A stretch of 64,000 nucleotides of DNA from Physcia stellaris. Its lineage: Eukaryota; Ascomycota; Lecanoromycetes; Caliciales; Physciaceae. The notes under the pieces were generated by a model. The model was not told the origin of the DNA and searched no databases. It saw only the letters and a list, made by a program, of their open reading frames with translations. Both the position numbers and the translations under genes were made by a program. Positions 36,725 to 47,172 of the stretch are shown here, one piece after another (the first letter of the stretch is position 1; each line of letters starts with the position of its first letter). The stretch is from contig JABSSW010000071.1 of the NCBI GenBank assembly GCA_018902385.1, positions 62,001 through 126,000 of the forward strand, written 5' to 3'.

Positions 36725-37926
36725 CTAGTGTTCACATCTATACTCAATACCATGTTTTGAAGGCGGGATAACTTCCAACCCCTCAGCCAAACTCACATCC
36801 GGCATCTCCGACCTCCGCGACGGGCCACCACCGAGGACGGTATCCGACTCGACGAGATCCAGCTCATCGTCTGAATCCGCTTCTACATCCAACTGGCTTC
36901 TCCGCCTCACTTTCCTCTTTATCGGCAAAGGCTTGGGATTCTCGATTCTCCTCGTGCACATCCCACTAGGGATGAGCAAATCCCCAGCATCAGTCTGCGT
37001 TTTCCTCATCAACGCCAGCGTATTCTGGATATCCCTCCACTTTGGCTCGATCTTTTGGAAATGGCCGGGCACATTGACATCATACGCCGCAATAACCGTC
37101 ATCTGCGCGACATTCTCCGCCAAAGTGGACGCCCCGTACGTATCTGAGACCTTAGCATCCGCCGTCACCGCATCAGTCCATTCCTTTGTTTGTGAGAGCT
37201 GCGCACCGTTGGGTTTGTACGCGTGGTGGTCCAGCGAGTGGCCTGTCTCGTGCAGCAGCGTCTCGAATGTACCCAATTGATGCTTAAACGCGTTTTGTAC
37301 AGTGAACACCGCGATGAAGTCTCCACCATTATAAGCCCCAGGAGTCTTGGGGTCGGGGGCGATGACGGCCCCTCGAACGTACGAGCGCGCGTGCACTGGG
37401 ATTCGGCCGAAGTTTTCGAAGAAATGCGCTGGGGGATCGGGGCTATGCTTGTGGTGACACAGGATCCAGGGGCTGGCGCAGTCGTCGTAGAGCACGCTGT
37501 AGGTCTCGATGTCGGAGATGGAGAAGTTGCGGGTTACCGCGAAAGACTTGCAGTCCGAGGAGATCCAGCCGGGTCCCCATTTCGTGACGTGTCGCTTGGG
37601 GTTCTTCATGTATTTTTCCAGACCTGCCGTCAAGATATGTTAGCTGTTTGCAAACTTTCAATAGGGGTTTGTGTATACATGGGATGGGATGCAGGGTTTT
37701 GGCTCCTGGTACCAGGCCTGATGGCTCGGGAGGACGTCCTGAACAGGCTGGAAAAGATTTGTCATCGGGACGAGTACTTACCACCACGAAGACCGTCAAG
37801 ATTATCCAGTAGGTGTGGCTTGTCGATGTGGCCATCCTTCGTCAAAAGAGGCTTGACTGCTTGAGAAGAGGTAGTTAATATGGTAATCGCCAGCAGGGCG
37901 CTAGCCCAGATACTTTTCGAAAGCAT
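36725..37926 (-). CDS. Secreted con-13-like metalloprotein (HExxH)
   Basis: Two exons (37926-37782 and 37623-36725) encode 347 aa. Residues 1-23 form a signal peptide (MLSKSIWASALLAITILTTS then SQA). The mature protein has a zincin-like motif HETGHSLDHH at about residue 195. Further conserved segments follow (LAENVAQMTVIAAYDV, AGDLLIPSGMC). I recognise the overall pattern (LEKYMKNPKRHVTKWGPGW, DCASPWILCHHKHS, GRIPVHARSYVRG) from fungal proteins annotated conidiation-specific protein 13. Whether they cleave peptides is unproven. After the conserved core, this copy has a basic then acidic tail (KRKVRRRSQLDVEADSDDEL) that looks like an add-on. The first intron sits just after the signal-peptide exon. 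Confidence 0.8.
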
Positions 37927-39680
37927 TATTGGACCAGCCACTTATAGATATTGGTTCAGGGGTCGGTCTAGCGAACACTGCTGATATAAGTATGAGTTGA
38001 AGGTTTGGGAGCACGACCAGCAAGCTCTGCGTAAGGAAAGAATGAAAAGGGAAGCAAGCAATGTAAGTTTGCTCATGGCCATCTCGAGTATTTCCCCTTG
38101 ATTCGCACAAAGAGAGCTAAACACATGGTGCGGAAGCTGATATAAAGACCTCTTTATCCGACCTGAACAAGTCTTCGATGTTACCTTCCCCATGGCTGGG
38201 TATGTTTCTTTGTCGGACACAAGCGATTGTGTCCTGGCTTTTTCCAGCCAGGAAGTCCCACTCTACGTAGTCAGCGAATACGACAGGAACAGTCGATGGT
38301 GACAAATGTCAGGTCGGATACATGTCCTGAGCTTCATAAATCCCCACGGCCGTTTAAGATTTCACTCTCCACCTTGACTCTTTGGAAACTTACGGTCCTA
38401 CTGAACGCATTCTTCAAGTTTCATGTAAGTGATATGGAATCCTGCTTCTGACATACAGATATTCACCGAGTAGCTCCATATTTGAAAACAAGCAAGTGCT
38501 AGCTATTTGGATATGGCTATATCATGTGAGAGTTTACTTCTCGGTTGATTGCGAGCTTGTGTCAGGGCATTCATGAATCATATCTCTATCACACCACGAC
38601 ACAGTCTCAGAGCATCAACTACATGCTCCGAAGTGTACTTTGATCGTTCAGTAGCGCACCGAGCTCGTATCTCTGGCCCAGTTTTGCCGAACCCGCTGCT
38701 CGTGCCTTTTTACATTCACGTTTCTATAATCGATAGATGGATATCCGCTCTTCAGCAGATTTTCTGTGTCTAACTTACTCTGGTGATGGAAACGTATGCT
38801 AGATGTCATTCGTTGGTTTGCTTCTTGGTACTTGTATACTTAGCAAGGGACTTCGGGAAGCGAAAACTCCGCACGAGGTCCCCCTGCACCTGTACATCTA
38901 CGATTGTACAAATTAGAACTGATCACGTCTCTCATCTGGTTCATAACAGCAAAAATTGATTTCACTCAATATCATATTATCTTCTTCGGTTCTGAATTAT
39001 CAAGGCTATCACCCAAAGCGCCAAAAAGAAAAAGGCCACCACTACATGCACCCCCCCTTCCCATACATGCACATCTTGTCCCCTACTCTCTATACACATA
39101 CCCTACTATGTAGCAGATAGCCACTGCGGTGACAAATTCAGCACTAGGATGCAGATGACATCGACACAGAATTGTCGAACATTCGTTAGAAGTAGCATGC
39201 TCCTTGTATGAAATCGAATGAAGATATAAAGCCGGCTTCTCTTGTTTTTCACCTTTTACTACTTCGCAGGCTTCGGAGACTGAAGTTTCTCCATTCTTTC
39301 ACGACCTGAAACGGTTGCTTAGATAGTGGGAGTTTGTGGACGCTTTAAGGTGACTAAATGAGGGCTAGATAGTCCTCGGGTGTCAGCAAGGCCACACAGA
39401 GACTGGTAGAATAGATATAATGCAAGTATTTGATCATGTTGAAAGCAATAAAGCAATTACCTTCAGGAGATGTGTTCGTGTGCAGAACAAGATGTGGTTG
39501 TATAAAAGACGAAATATGTCTGTATAAAACAGGAAATCATTTGTTGAACGAGCTGTTGAGAATTATGCACGCGACAAACTTGTTTGGATATGGAATGTGC
39601 TTGTATAGAGCCCGGAGTCTGTGGGTGTAGGGCACGGGGTGTGCGTGTACTGGAATGGGGTGCGCGTACTGGTAGCTCAA
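37927..39680. other. Long intergenic stretch, first part, no gene seen
   Basis: Ordinary composition. Frames do not exceed about 92 codons and none carries a motif. A GATATAAAG string near 39223, followed by a C/T-rich stretch, could be a core promoter for an unseen transcript, but no coding sequence follows. Confidence 0.4.
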
Positions 39681-39689
39681 AACAAAACT

Positions 39690-41690
39690 TCATCTCTAAT
39701 CAGTCTACAAACCAGCTCCCTCTCTCCATTCACCATCTTCCTACTCTCCCTCCCTTCTTCAACCCATCTCCTAATATCCATCCCATCCCCTTTCCCTAGC
39801 ATCTCATATCATTCCTCGGCGCAGAAATACATTCATTCCCCTCCTCACATTTTCCACCTTTCTAGTCTTCCTGCCCCAACCTACTGCAGCCGCATGAATA
39901 CCTTGCTCCAACAGCTCTGACGTGGTCATCGCAAAGTTGCTGCGTAGCTAGTATGAAAACGATCGGTGGGTATTGAGATCCCGTAGCAGTAGCGGATGGG
40001 GGTGTGCAGTTGAAAAGATCGAGGGAGAGAAGGGGGGAAGAGAGAGACGAATCCCTCGAAAATGGCGGCATATATGGGAGGGTATGAGCTGAGCGAAAAA
40101 CACACGCCACCACAACATGAAAAGAAATTGAAAGAGTACCTTAAGTCGAGGAGCTCAAATAGGTTAGATCGAGCAACAGAGTGGACGCAGTTTAGATATC
40201 TGATGTCTAACCTTACTTTGGCTTCTCTGCTTGATCATTGCATAACTTTCTCTTCTTGCTATTTATAGTATGGAGGGTTTCCGATGGCTTTCAACTGACT
40301 TTGCTAGTTACTTATTCGTGCAGGTTCGATGGGATTTTATCGATCTCGTAGTTTTTGCTATCCTTCTTATCTTTACTGACTTCGCTACCTTCAGCCTTTT
40401 GCTGATCCATGCCATCTACTCCTTACTACCGACCCTTAACTGTCCTTCGCCATCCCATCCCAGCCCCTCCCTCCAATCAGCTGCTACCTCAACCAATCTC
40501 TCTACCTTCACGGTTTTCACTCCCCACCACCCCTTGCTCACACCTCTGGCATATCTCACCGTCCCCCCCCCCCCCACGTCTAGCCCTTTTCGCTTCGTTC
40601 TTGCTAGCCCCTTGGACTTCGACTACAGTTTTCAGTAAATTGCACTTTCACCTTTTTTCCAGCTGCTGCTGCTCCTTGGGATGGAGAGGCTTCGGTTCAT
40701 TTCTGGTTCTGGGTTATTGGACCTTGCCTGTTGGGTTGGGGAATTGGGGTGTGAGCGGAGAAAGAGAGCGAGGACGTGGAGAAAATAGTGGTGTGGATCG
40801 ATTGAATCTTAGACGGATTCAGCGAGATGAGAGAATGAAAGAGAGCAGTAGCAAAAAATGAATCAAGAGTCAGTCATTCTCTGCACCCTATCTATCTCTA
40901 TTTCTTAAAGCCACTTTTATGGAAAACAGTAGTTGAAGGATAGAAATAAGGGAATGGCCGATATTCCTAGACCTATACATACCTAAATAGGAATCACGGA
41001 GCAAGTACGCAATACTATCACAGATAACAAGTAGTACTAAAGTGGTGTATAACGATCAGTCTCATGCTCAATCACTACCGTTTCTCTACCCTACCCTAGC
41101 ATATTCCCCTCCCCTCCTCTCCCCTTCCTCCCTCCCCTCATTCCCTCCCCCACTTTACCATTGCCCTCCATTGCCCTCCCCTCCATCGCCTCCCCTCCAT
41201 CGCCTCCCTTCCCTCCCCCTTCCTCTCCCACTCTCCATTGTCATCCAACCCTACCCAATATCCCCCGTTACTCCCCTTCCAAATCTGACAAAGAACCCCC
41301 ACCACACTTTCTTCCTTCCTACCTCCTCACAAACTCCCCCAACAATTTCAACTTCAGTCCTCCTCATATTCTCTGAAACTGATAACTAAAGCGGCGAAAT
41401 GGAGCGACAGGTTCTCATAGCTCGCTCCTTTCCGCGTCTGTGCTTGCGTTCCTGAGCTCTGAAGGGATTGGTAGGGAGATAGGGAGGGAGAGAGGGAGGT
41501 GGAGGAAGAGAAGCGAGTTTCAGCGGAGTTTTATGAGAGAAGGATGATTCGGACCGTGGGTTCTGAGGGGGTTGGGGTGGTGTGATGGGGTTGAAATAGG
41601 GTCTGAGATGGGGACGTGATTTATCATTCTGAGACTTGGGGAAGAGGCGGGGGAGAGGGGTGAAAAGGATGTGCATTTCGAGGGTGTATA
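39690..41690. other. Gene-poor region with alternating CT- and GA-rich tracts
   Basis: Three pyrimidine-rich plus-strand tracts (about 39700-39890, 40430-40620 and 41085-41370) are each followed by a purine-rich stretch (about 39990-40060, 40740-40860 and 41440-41660). A run of C's lies at about 40563-40575. The third tract contains short tandem variants of CCCTCCATCGCCT. Frames across it are low-complexity Pro/Ser/Leu sequences and I do not call them genes. Pyrimidine-rich tracts on the sense strand are common upstream of transcription starts in fungi, so non-coding or divergent transcription is possible. Confidence 0.55.
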
Positions 41691-41973
41691 TAGCCTATTC
41701 TTTTTTTTCTCTCTACAGATTTGCTGGTGGGGCTTAGGTAGTTCCTGATACGATATGCGATACTCGACGCTTTGACGTGATGGAATTGGGAACTTAGAGA
41801 CAGTTTCCTATGGTAAACTCAGCAATAGTGAGAAGGGATGAAGATGATATAGGGCCTTCTAGTTCGCTGTAATGAACCCAGATGAAGGATTGTCCCGCAT
41901 GTTTCTGCACCGCTACAGTGAAATTTATCGTCAAAATACTTTAGCAATATAACCAAGTACACCTCCACCCCAA

Positions 41974-43252
41974 TCAAGAACAACTCCCCAGCCTCCCCTT
42001 CACCTTCTCCCCCTCCTGCTCATCAACCACCAAAATCCCCTTTCCAGCCATCTTGCCATTGCGCGCCAGATCGATCAACTCCGGAAGCTGCTGCAGGCCG
42101 AAGAACGGGTTTGTCTTTACGGTGATCTTTTTCTCCGCGACCAGGTCCAGCATCCGTTGCGCGTCGGTGCGGGAGCTGAGGAGGGAGCCGTGGACGCGGA
42201 TGTCGCGGAATATGAATTGTTCCATTGGGATGCTGACTTCTGGGGGCTGTGATAAAGGTTAGTATTGAATCTGTTTTCAGGTCTGCCAGAGCACTTGCGA
42301 CTCATAAGACGGGTGGTGGTGCAATTCCAGGAGTCAGTGAAAGGGTATTCTACTCACCTGTGCAATCTGCACCATAAGCCCATGCATCTTCGTGACCGCA
42401 CACGCCAACCCCGCCGCCGTCGCCGCATCACTGAGATTAATCGTCGCGTCGACACCCTCGCCCTTCGTGACCTTCTTGACCTCATCCACAACCTTTTCCT
42501 CACCTCCTCTCGCATCAAGCACCACATCCGCCGCGCACTCCCTAGCCAACTCCAACGCCTCATCCCTCGCATCAATGCCGACGACGCGTAACCCCAGCGC
42601 TTTCGCAAACTGACACCCAATATGCCCCAGCCCGCCCCCAGCCCCAACCAGCGCAACCGTCTCCCGAGCCTTGAGATCCGCTCTCAGCAATCCGCCCCAA
42701 ACCGTGACGCCAGCGCAAGCAAGCGGCGCCGCAGTCTCAAACGACACTGCATCCGGGATCTTGCTCGACTCCCGCGCATCAACAACCATGTACTCCGCGA
42801 ACGCCCCGTCCAGCGTGACGCCCACATAGCCTTTGATTTTGTTGCAGTAATGCTTCAATTTATCCGGCCCCAAGCAGTCGGTGCATTGTCCGCAGCGGTC
42901 GCGCGGGAGGCCGGCCATCACCCTATCGCCCGGCTTGAAATCGTGCACCGAGGACCCGACGGCGATGGCGGTGCCGGTGCCTTCGTGGGAGGCGGTGCAG
43001 GGGAGGGAGGTGCCCATTCGGCCTTCGGTGACCATGAAGTCTGTGTGGCAGAGGGAGGCGACGGCGACTTCTACGAGGATCTCGTGCGGGGCGAGGGAGG
43101 TGGGGGTGGGGATGGAGTGGATTTTGTGGGGGGCGTTGAACTGAGATGTGGTTAGCAAGGATTGAAAGCTAGGAGAGAGAGGTAAGGGAGGGAGGGAGTA
43201 CTTCGACTACTTGCGCGGCGAGCATGGTGTTTGGGATGCCTTCGATGCCCAT
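41974..43252 (-). CDS. Zinc-dependent alcohol dehydrogenase
   Basis: Cytosolic medium-chain dehydrogenase that should oxidise an alcohol or reduce an aldehyde with NAD(P). Three exons (43252-43202, 43140-42358 and 42246-41974) encode 368 aa. Catalytic zinc ligands are seen in SLCHTDF and ASHEGTG. The structural zinc lobe has the expected cysteine cluster (CGQCTDCLGPDKLKHYC). The nucleotide-binding fold shows VALVGAGGGLGHIGCQFAKA, followed by an acidic residue in VVGIDARDE, which favours NAD over NADP. The length is normal for the family. The 17-codon first exon (MGIEGIPNTMLAAQVVE) is supported by phase; an internal Met ten codons in is an alternative start. The specific substrate is not readable. 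Confidence 0.92.
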
Positions 43253-44052
43253 GATGCTGGAAACCTCGAGTGGATGTGTCGTGCAGGAAATTGAGAGTGA
43301 GATGTGATCTAGCTAGCGTCCTTTGCCTGTAGCAGGTGTCTCCTAGAGGAGAGTATCGTCGATTTCGCGACGCAAGAATGATTTGGGACAGTAAGTCGCT
43401 AGAGGCATGAAAGCCGACGTTTCTTTCCAGTGACATCATCCGTTCATCCCCTTCTCCGCAGCTGTTGCCGACATCCCGTAGGAGTGCGAGCGTTTACCAT
43501 TAGGTCCATGTTGTAGCTCGCTATTGATCCCACTCAGTCACTCTTCGGAGACAGATATCGTCCGTTTCGCTGTTGGGATGATAGACAGTCGAATGCTTGC
43601 AGGATTGATCTCTAGCCATCAGCACCGCAACAGCTGGGTATCATGTGAAGGCGAAAACAAAGCTCAAACATGACGCGTGCAGGATCGGAGGCCGCATGGG
43701 AACAAATGTCTATCGGCTTGAGGACTTGGATGCGACCTGAAGGTATGTGAGGCTGCAACTCTAGCGTGAAAAGTGTACAAGGCTACAGGCTACGTCACGT
43801 GACCTAGAGACTGTTAAGGTAAGAAAACGTCTGCAGTATAGAAGATTTCCCAAAACCTAGCGTTCTGAAGCCTAGAATTCTGGATTGCAAGCCTAAGATC
43901 TACGAGATTACTTCTTCGAGACCGTGAATATAGACCAGGGACATATTTTGGATTGATAATCAAGCCCGGATGCTATCGATATCTACTAGCCCATGCCATC
44001 GCATCCGAAGTATCTGAGACGGCTCGCTTCACCAATTTGTGAGGGGGCTAGA
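43253..44052. other. Intergenic, no gene seen
   Basis: This lies between the alcohol dehydrogenase start and the Con-6 stop, both on the minus strand. It should hold the dehydrogenase promoter. Nothing distinctive is recognised. Confidence 0.45.
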
Positions 44053-44817
44053 TCAACCCTTAAGACTCCCCATATCCTTGAGCTTCTGCATCGCAGACTT
44101 CTTCGCTTCCTCGCTCACGTTTGGGTTGTGAAGGGTGCTGCCCGTCCAAGCGTCAGCACCGGCTCAACCCCAATCTAATAGATGAAGATCGACTTACGCA
44201 CGAAGTCCAGCGACGACATGGCTATAGTCTTTCTCCTTAGGTTCAGCGCCGGATTCCTCGCCCTCGTTCATAGCAGCTAACTTCTCCTTGGCGTTCTCCT
44301 TGGCAGTTTCGCTGACGTTGTCATTGGTGAGAGTCCTAAATGGTGCTTGTTAGTTGACATTAATCGCGAGATGTGAGTGGAGAATGTGGGAAAGGAGACG
44401 TACGCTTTCAAACCGCCGACCACGTGGCTCTGGTCTTTCTCGTGGGTGCCGTTGGAGGTGTCCACTTCGCCTTTGTTCAAGGCTTTGTCGAGGACCTCTT
44501 CGGAGTGTTTCTTGGATTCGGCGGAGGTGTCTGTGAGTGTTAGTCACTTAATCAGCCAAGTCGGATGTACGAGCTCAGCAACGTCGTAAGGCGAGTCTCA
44601 GGGTCATTGCCTGATTGCAATTCCGTCACCTTGACACAGTACAGTAGTGAGAGGACCTAGTATGTCCGTTAAAGGAAGAGAGGTCAGAAGACTTACTTGG
44701 ATTGGAGAGATTGGCTTTGTGCCCACCTGAGAGGGGAGTTAGCATATCACTGCCGTCATTACACCGCGTGCACGATTTCTTCGGAGGCTTACCAATGACA
44801 TTGCCTGGGTTAGACAT
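44053..44817 (-). CDS. con-6: Conidiation protein 6 (Con-6 repeats)
   Basis: Small soluble protein of the Con-6 family, known in Neurospora crassa to be induced during conidiation and abundant in free conidia. Its molecular role is unclear. Five exons (44817-44793, 44726-44697, 44530-44404, 44335-44198 and 44137-44053) sum to 405 nt (134 aa). The family repeat appears twice in full and once partially: GGHKANLSNPNTSAESKKHS, then GGLKATLTNDNVSETAKENA, then AGLRATLHNPNVSEEAKKSA. Each repeat begins at an exon junction: introns 1, 3 and 4 all fall inside or beside the Gly-Leu/His-Lys-Ala start. That fits internal duplication of exons. The protein is Lys/Glu/Asn-rich and hydrophilic with no signal peptide. 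Confidence 0.94.
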
Positions 44818-45391
44818 GGTAAAAAGCAGATGAAATGTTTCCAAAGGTCTTGATATGTCGCTAGTTGGTTGTTGTTGCGGTAAATTTCAGACTTGAGTAC
44901 TAGATGAAAGGTTGATGTAGAAGTAAGGTGGATAAAGAAATGAAGAGAAGCTGATAGAAGAGGGGCTTCAATTCACGGTGAGGGCACATGCATTCACCAG
45001 ACATGAGGTCATTGATCCAAACAGCTTGTCGGTCTGCACCATCCCGATTCTGTTTGTCTTCACTTCGGGCCTACGTCCGTTGCTATGTCGTGGAACCGGC
45101 AATACTGAAAGACCAAGGACTTGGAAATGTCGACCTTGTAATTGAGACGCCTCGGTGGTACCTGGCATGCGCTTTGAGAGACTGATATTCGCAGTGTCTG
45201 AGCCGTGTAACAGAGCGGTAAGTAGCTTTGAAACATTCGGTCAACCTGAACACTACCCAGCTCGATAGTAAGGCTACAGGCACAGCAACAGCAAGAGCGA
45301 TCCACTACTTGATTGCAACCTGATGTGGTGAATGTATCAACTCAAGGATCTGGCTCCTCTAGACCAAGCTCGCAGATCTTCTACTACGACG
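44818..45391. promoter_or_regulatory. Upstream region of con-6
   Basis: About 570 bp between con-6 and the end of the glycosyltransferase model. The con-6 promoter must lie here. Part may also be a last exon or trailer of the glycosyltransferase, whose C-terminus is not settled. Confidence 0.4.
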
Positions 45392-46635
45392 TCAGTAGAA
45401 GGTGACATTAGGGAGCACACTACCTACCATCCGCCTCTCCTTGAAGTCTTTATAAAGCCCCAACCACGCATCTCTAGCCCTACAGTCCATCTTATGCGTC
45501 GAAACATCCTCTTCACATGCCGGCGTCGTCTTCCTCAACCTCGCGGGCCCGGGAATCGACCATGGCTGCGGGCCATCAGCTACCTCCAGCATCGATCAGG
45601 CTTTGAAAGTGGATGGAATACCTTCGGCAATGGCCAGTCCGAGAAATGCAAGTATTTCACCTCCCTCAAGGCCGCATCCACATCCCACTCTTCCTCTTTG
45701 TTCCCTAGCCAAGCGCTGTGGTCTTCATCCCTCAAGTGGCGGAAGTCACTCGCCAGTATGGTGTAAGGACGATGAGGGAGCATCATGGCGCTATTGCCGT
45801 ACAGCTGGTTGATGATATCCATGTCATACTCGTCAGGCTTTGCACTGCTCATGGCAGCCTTGATGCGTGCGAAAGAGGAAACGGTTGGCTCAATAAGGAG
45901 CAGCTGGGTATTGAGGGTGTTGTTGAGCCAGTAGGCGCGTGGGACGGCGAGCGGCGTGGAAGGGAGGAAGAAAAGCTCATCCATATGCTATCATGCCGGT
46001 TCATTAGAAGCTGCTTGGATATGGCAAGAAATTCGTTACCTGAAACAGTGTGGCATCGGAATCCAGACTCAATACCCTGGCATACTGCGTCTGGTTGAAC
46101 GCCAGCAACTTCGTGTAGCTTTCGGCCCAAGTCATATCCGCTGCACCTGGCTACACCATCAGTAGCTTAAGGCCGTAGAGAATAACTCCGACGGATGATT
46201 ACCATGCTTCCGCTGTATCTCCACCGCCTTCAGCTTGACCCCGTACTCATCCCTAGCTTTACGCAGCAGCCGACCATTGATCTTCTGGAAGCCCTTCCCT
46301 CCTGGCATTGGCGTCATCCAGGACGGATACAGCAGCAAAAGATCAGCCTTGCTCTTTAGCCGGTGCAGCGATTCGAACATCATGACCGCGTTGCAGAGAT
46401 AGATGTTATTAGTCGCATACTGCACGTAGGCAAAGCGCGACCAATCAATGGCTTGATTGCCTGTAGCTTGTAAAACCCAATGATACGAACAGCCGTGAGT
46501 GTGCTCCAGAGGTTGAGAGTGGGAGTCTCGCTGCGGATCGTTACGGGAGGATAGGTTTCGTGAAAGCAAGATGATCATGAGGAGGGTCGCTACGAGTGTG
46601 ACCATCTTTACAGTTCTGCGAGGGAGCTGGAGCAT
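45392..46635 (-). CDS. GT8 glycosyltransferase (GNT1-like)
   Basis: A predicted Golgi type II membrane glycosyltransferase of family GT8, resembling fungal glucose N-acetyltransferase 1 (Gnt1), which adds N-acetylglucosamine to N-glycans in yeast. Exons are 46635-46203, 46146-46040, 45987-45622 and 45565 onward. A basic N-terminus (MLQLPRRTVK) precedes a single anchor (MVTLVATLLMIILL). The lumenal part has RFAYVQYATNNIYLCNAV, the metal-binding DxD in VLSLDSDATLF, and the conserved YLHFSDWPLPK. The final exon carries the family ending DCRARDAWLGLYKDFKERR. The first three exons are firm. The end is uncertain: the frame stops at 45392, but a donor-like GTAGGT right after ERRM suggests a further short exon. 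Confidence 0.85.
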
Positions 46636-47172
46636 CGTTGCCGTCCATGTATTGGGTAATTCAGCTTGAGCATGCTACCCAAACCGTAGTCGGTGTAGGC
46701 AATATACCATGAGCGGTCAGTTCGTTGAGTCTAGCAAACTTTCGCAGTTGCTCGCGGTGTGAGGCGTGACGTAGGGAGACGCGCTTCTTTGCAGACAACA
46801 CTTGGTCCGCAGATTCCCTTGCCGTGGAAGCGTATTGCTGCCATAGAACCCCGGCAAGGCAATGTCACGACCTTGGGTGCCAGAAATGTTTAGGGCCAAT
46901 CATTCGCAAAATGTCATGAAGGTTTTGCCGAACTAGATGCAGTGACGAGAAATTTGCAGGGCAGCTAAGAGATCGCTGAGAGAGAGAGAAAACCGTGTGA
47001 ACGAGCTCTTGTAGCTGCCGTTGACTTACAGTACCAACCATGTCGCCGCCCTGTTTTTGCTATATGGGTATTTAAAACCAAATTTAAACGTCACACTAAC
47101 TCCACATTATGTTTCACTGCTCAAATTCCCATCACCTCATTCAAGCATATAGACAGCTACCATTCGACATAA
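46636..47172. promoter_or_regulatory. Upstream region of GT8 gene, no gene seen
   Basis: About 540 bp between the GT8 start codon and the stop of the ankyrin gene. It is ordinary in composition and without recognisable motifs. Confidence 0.4.

Noticed and set aside
40563-41300. Tandem C-rich repeats as a coding proline-rich protein
   Set aside because: All frames are low complexity with no conserved anchor. Base skew explains the open frames.
42265-43155. Plus-strand frames across the alcohol dehydrogenase
   Set aside because: Antisense shadows of GC-rich coding sequence with full zinc-dehydrogenase motifs.
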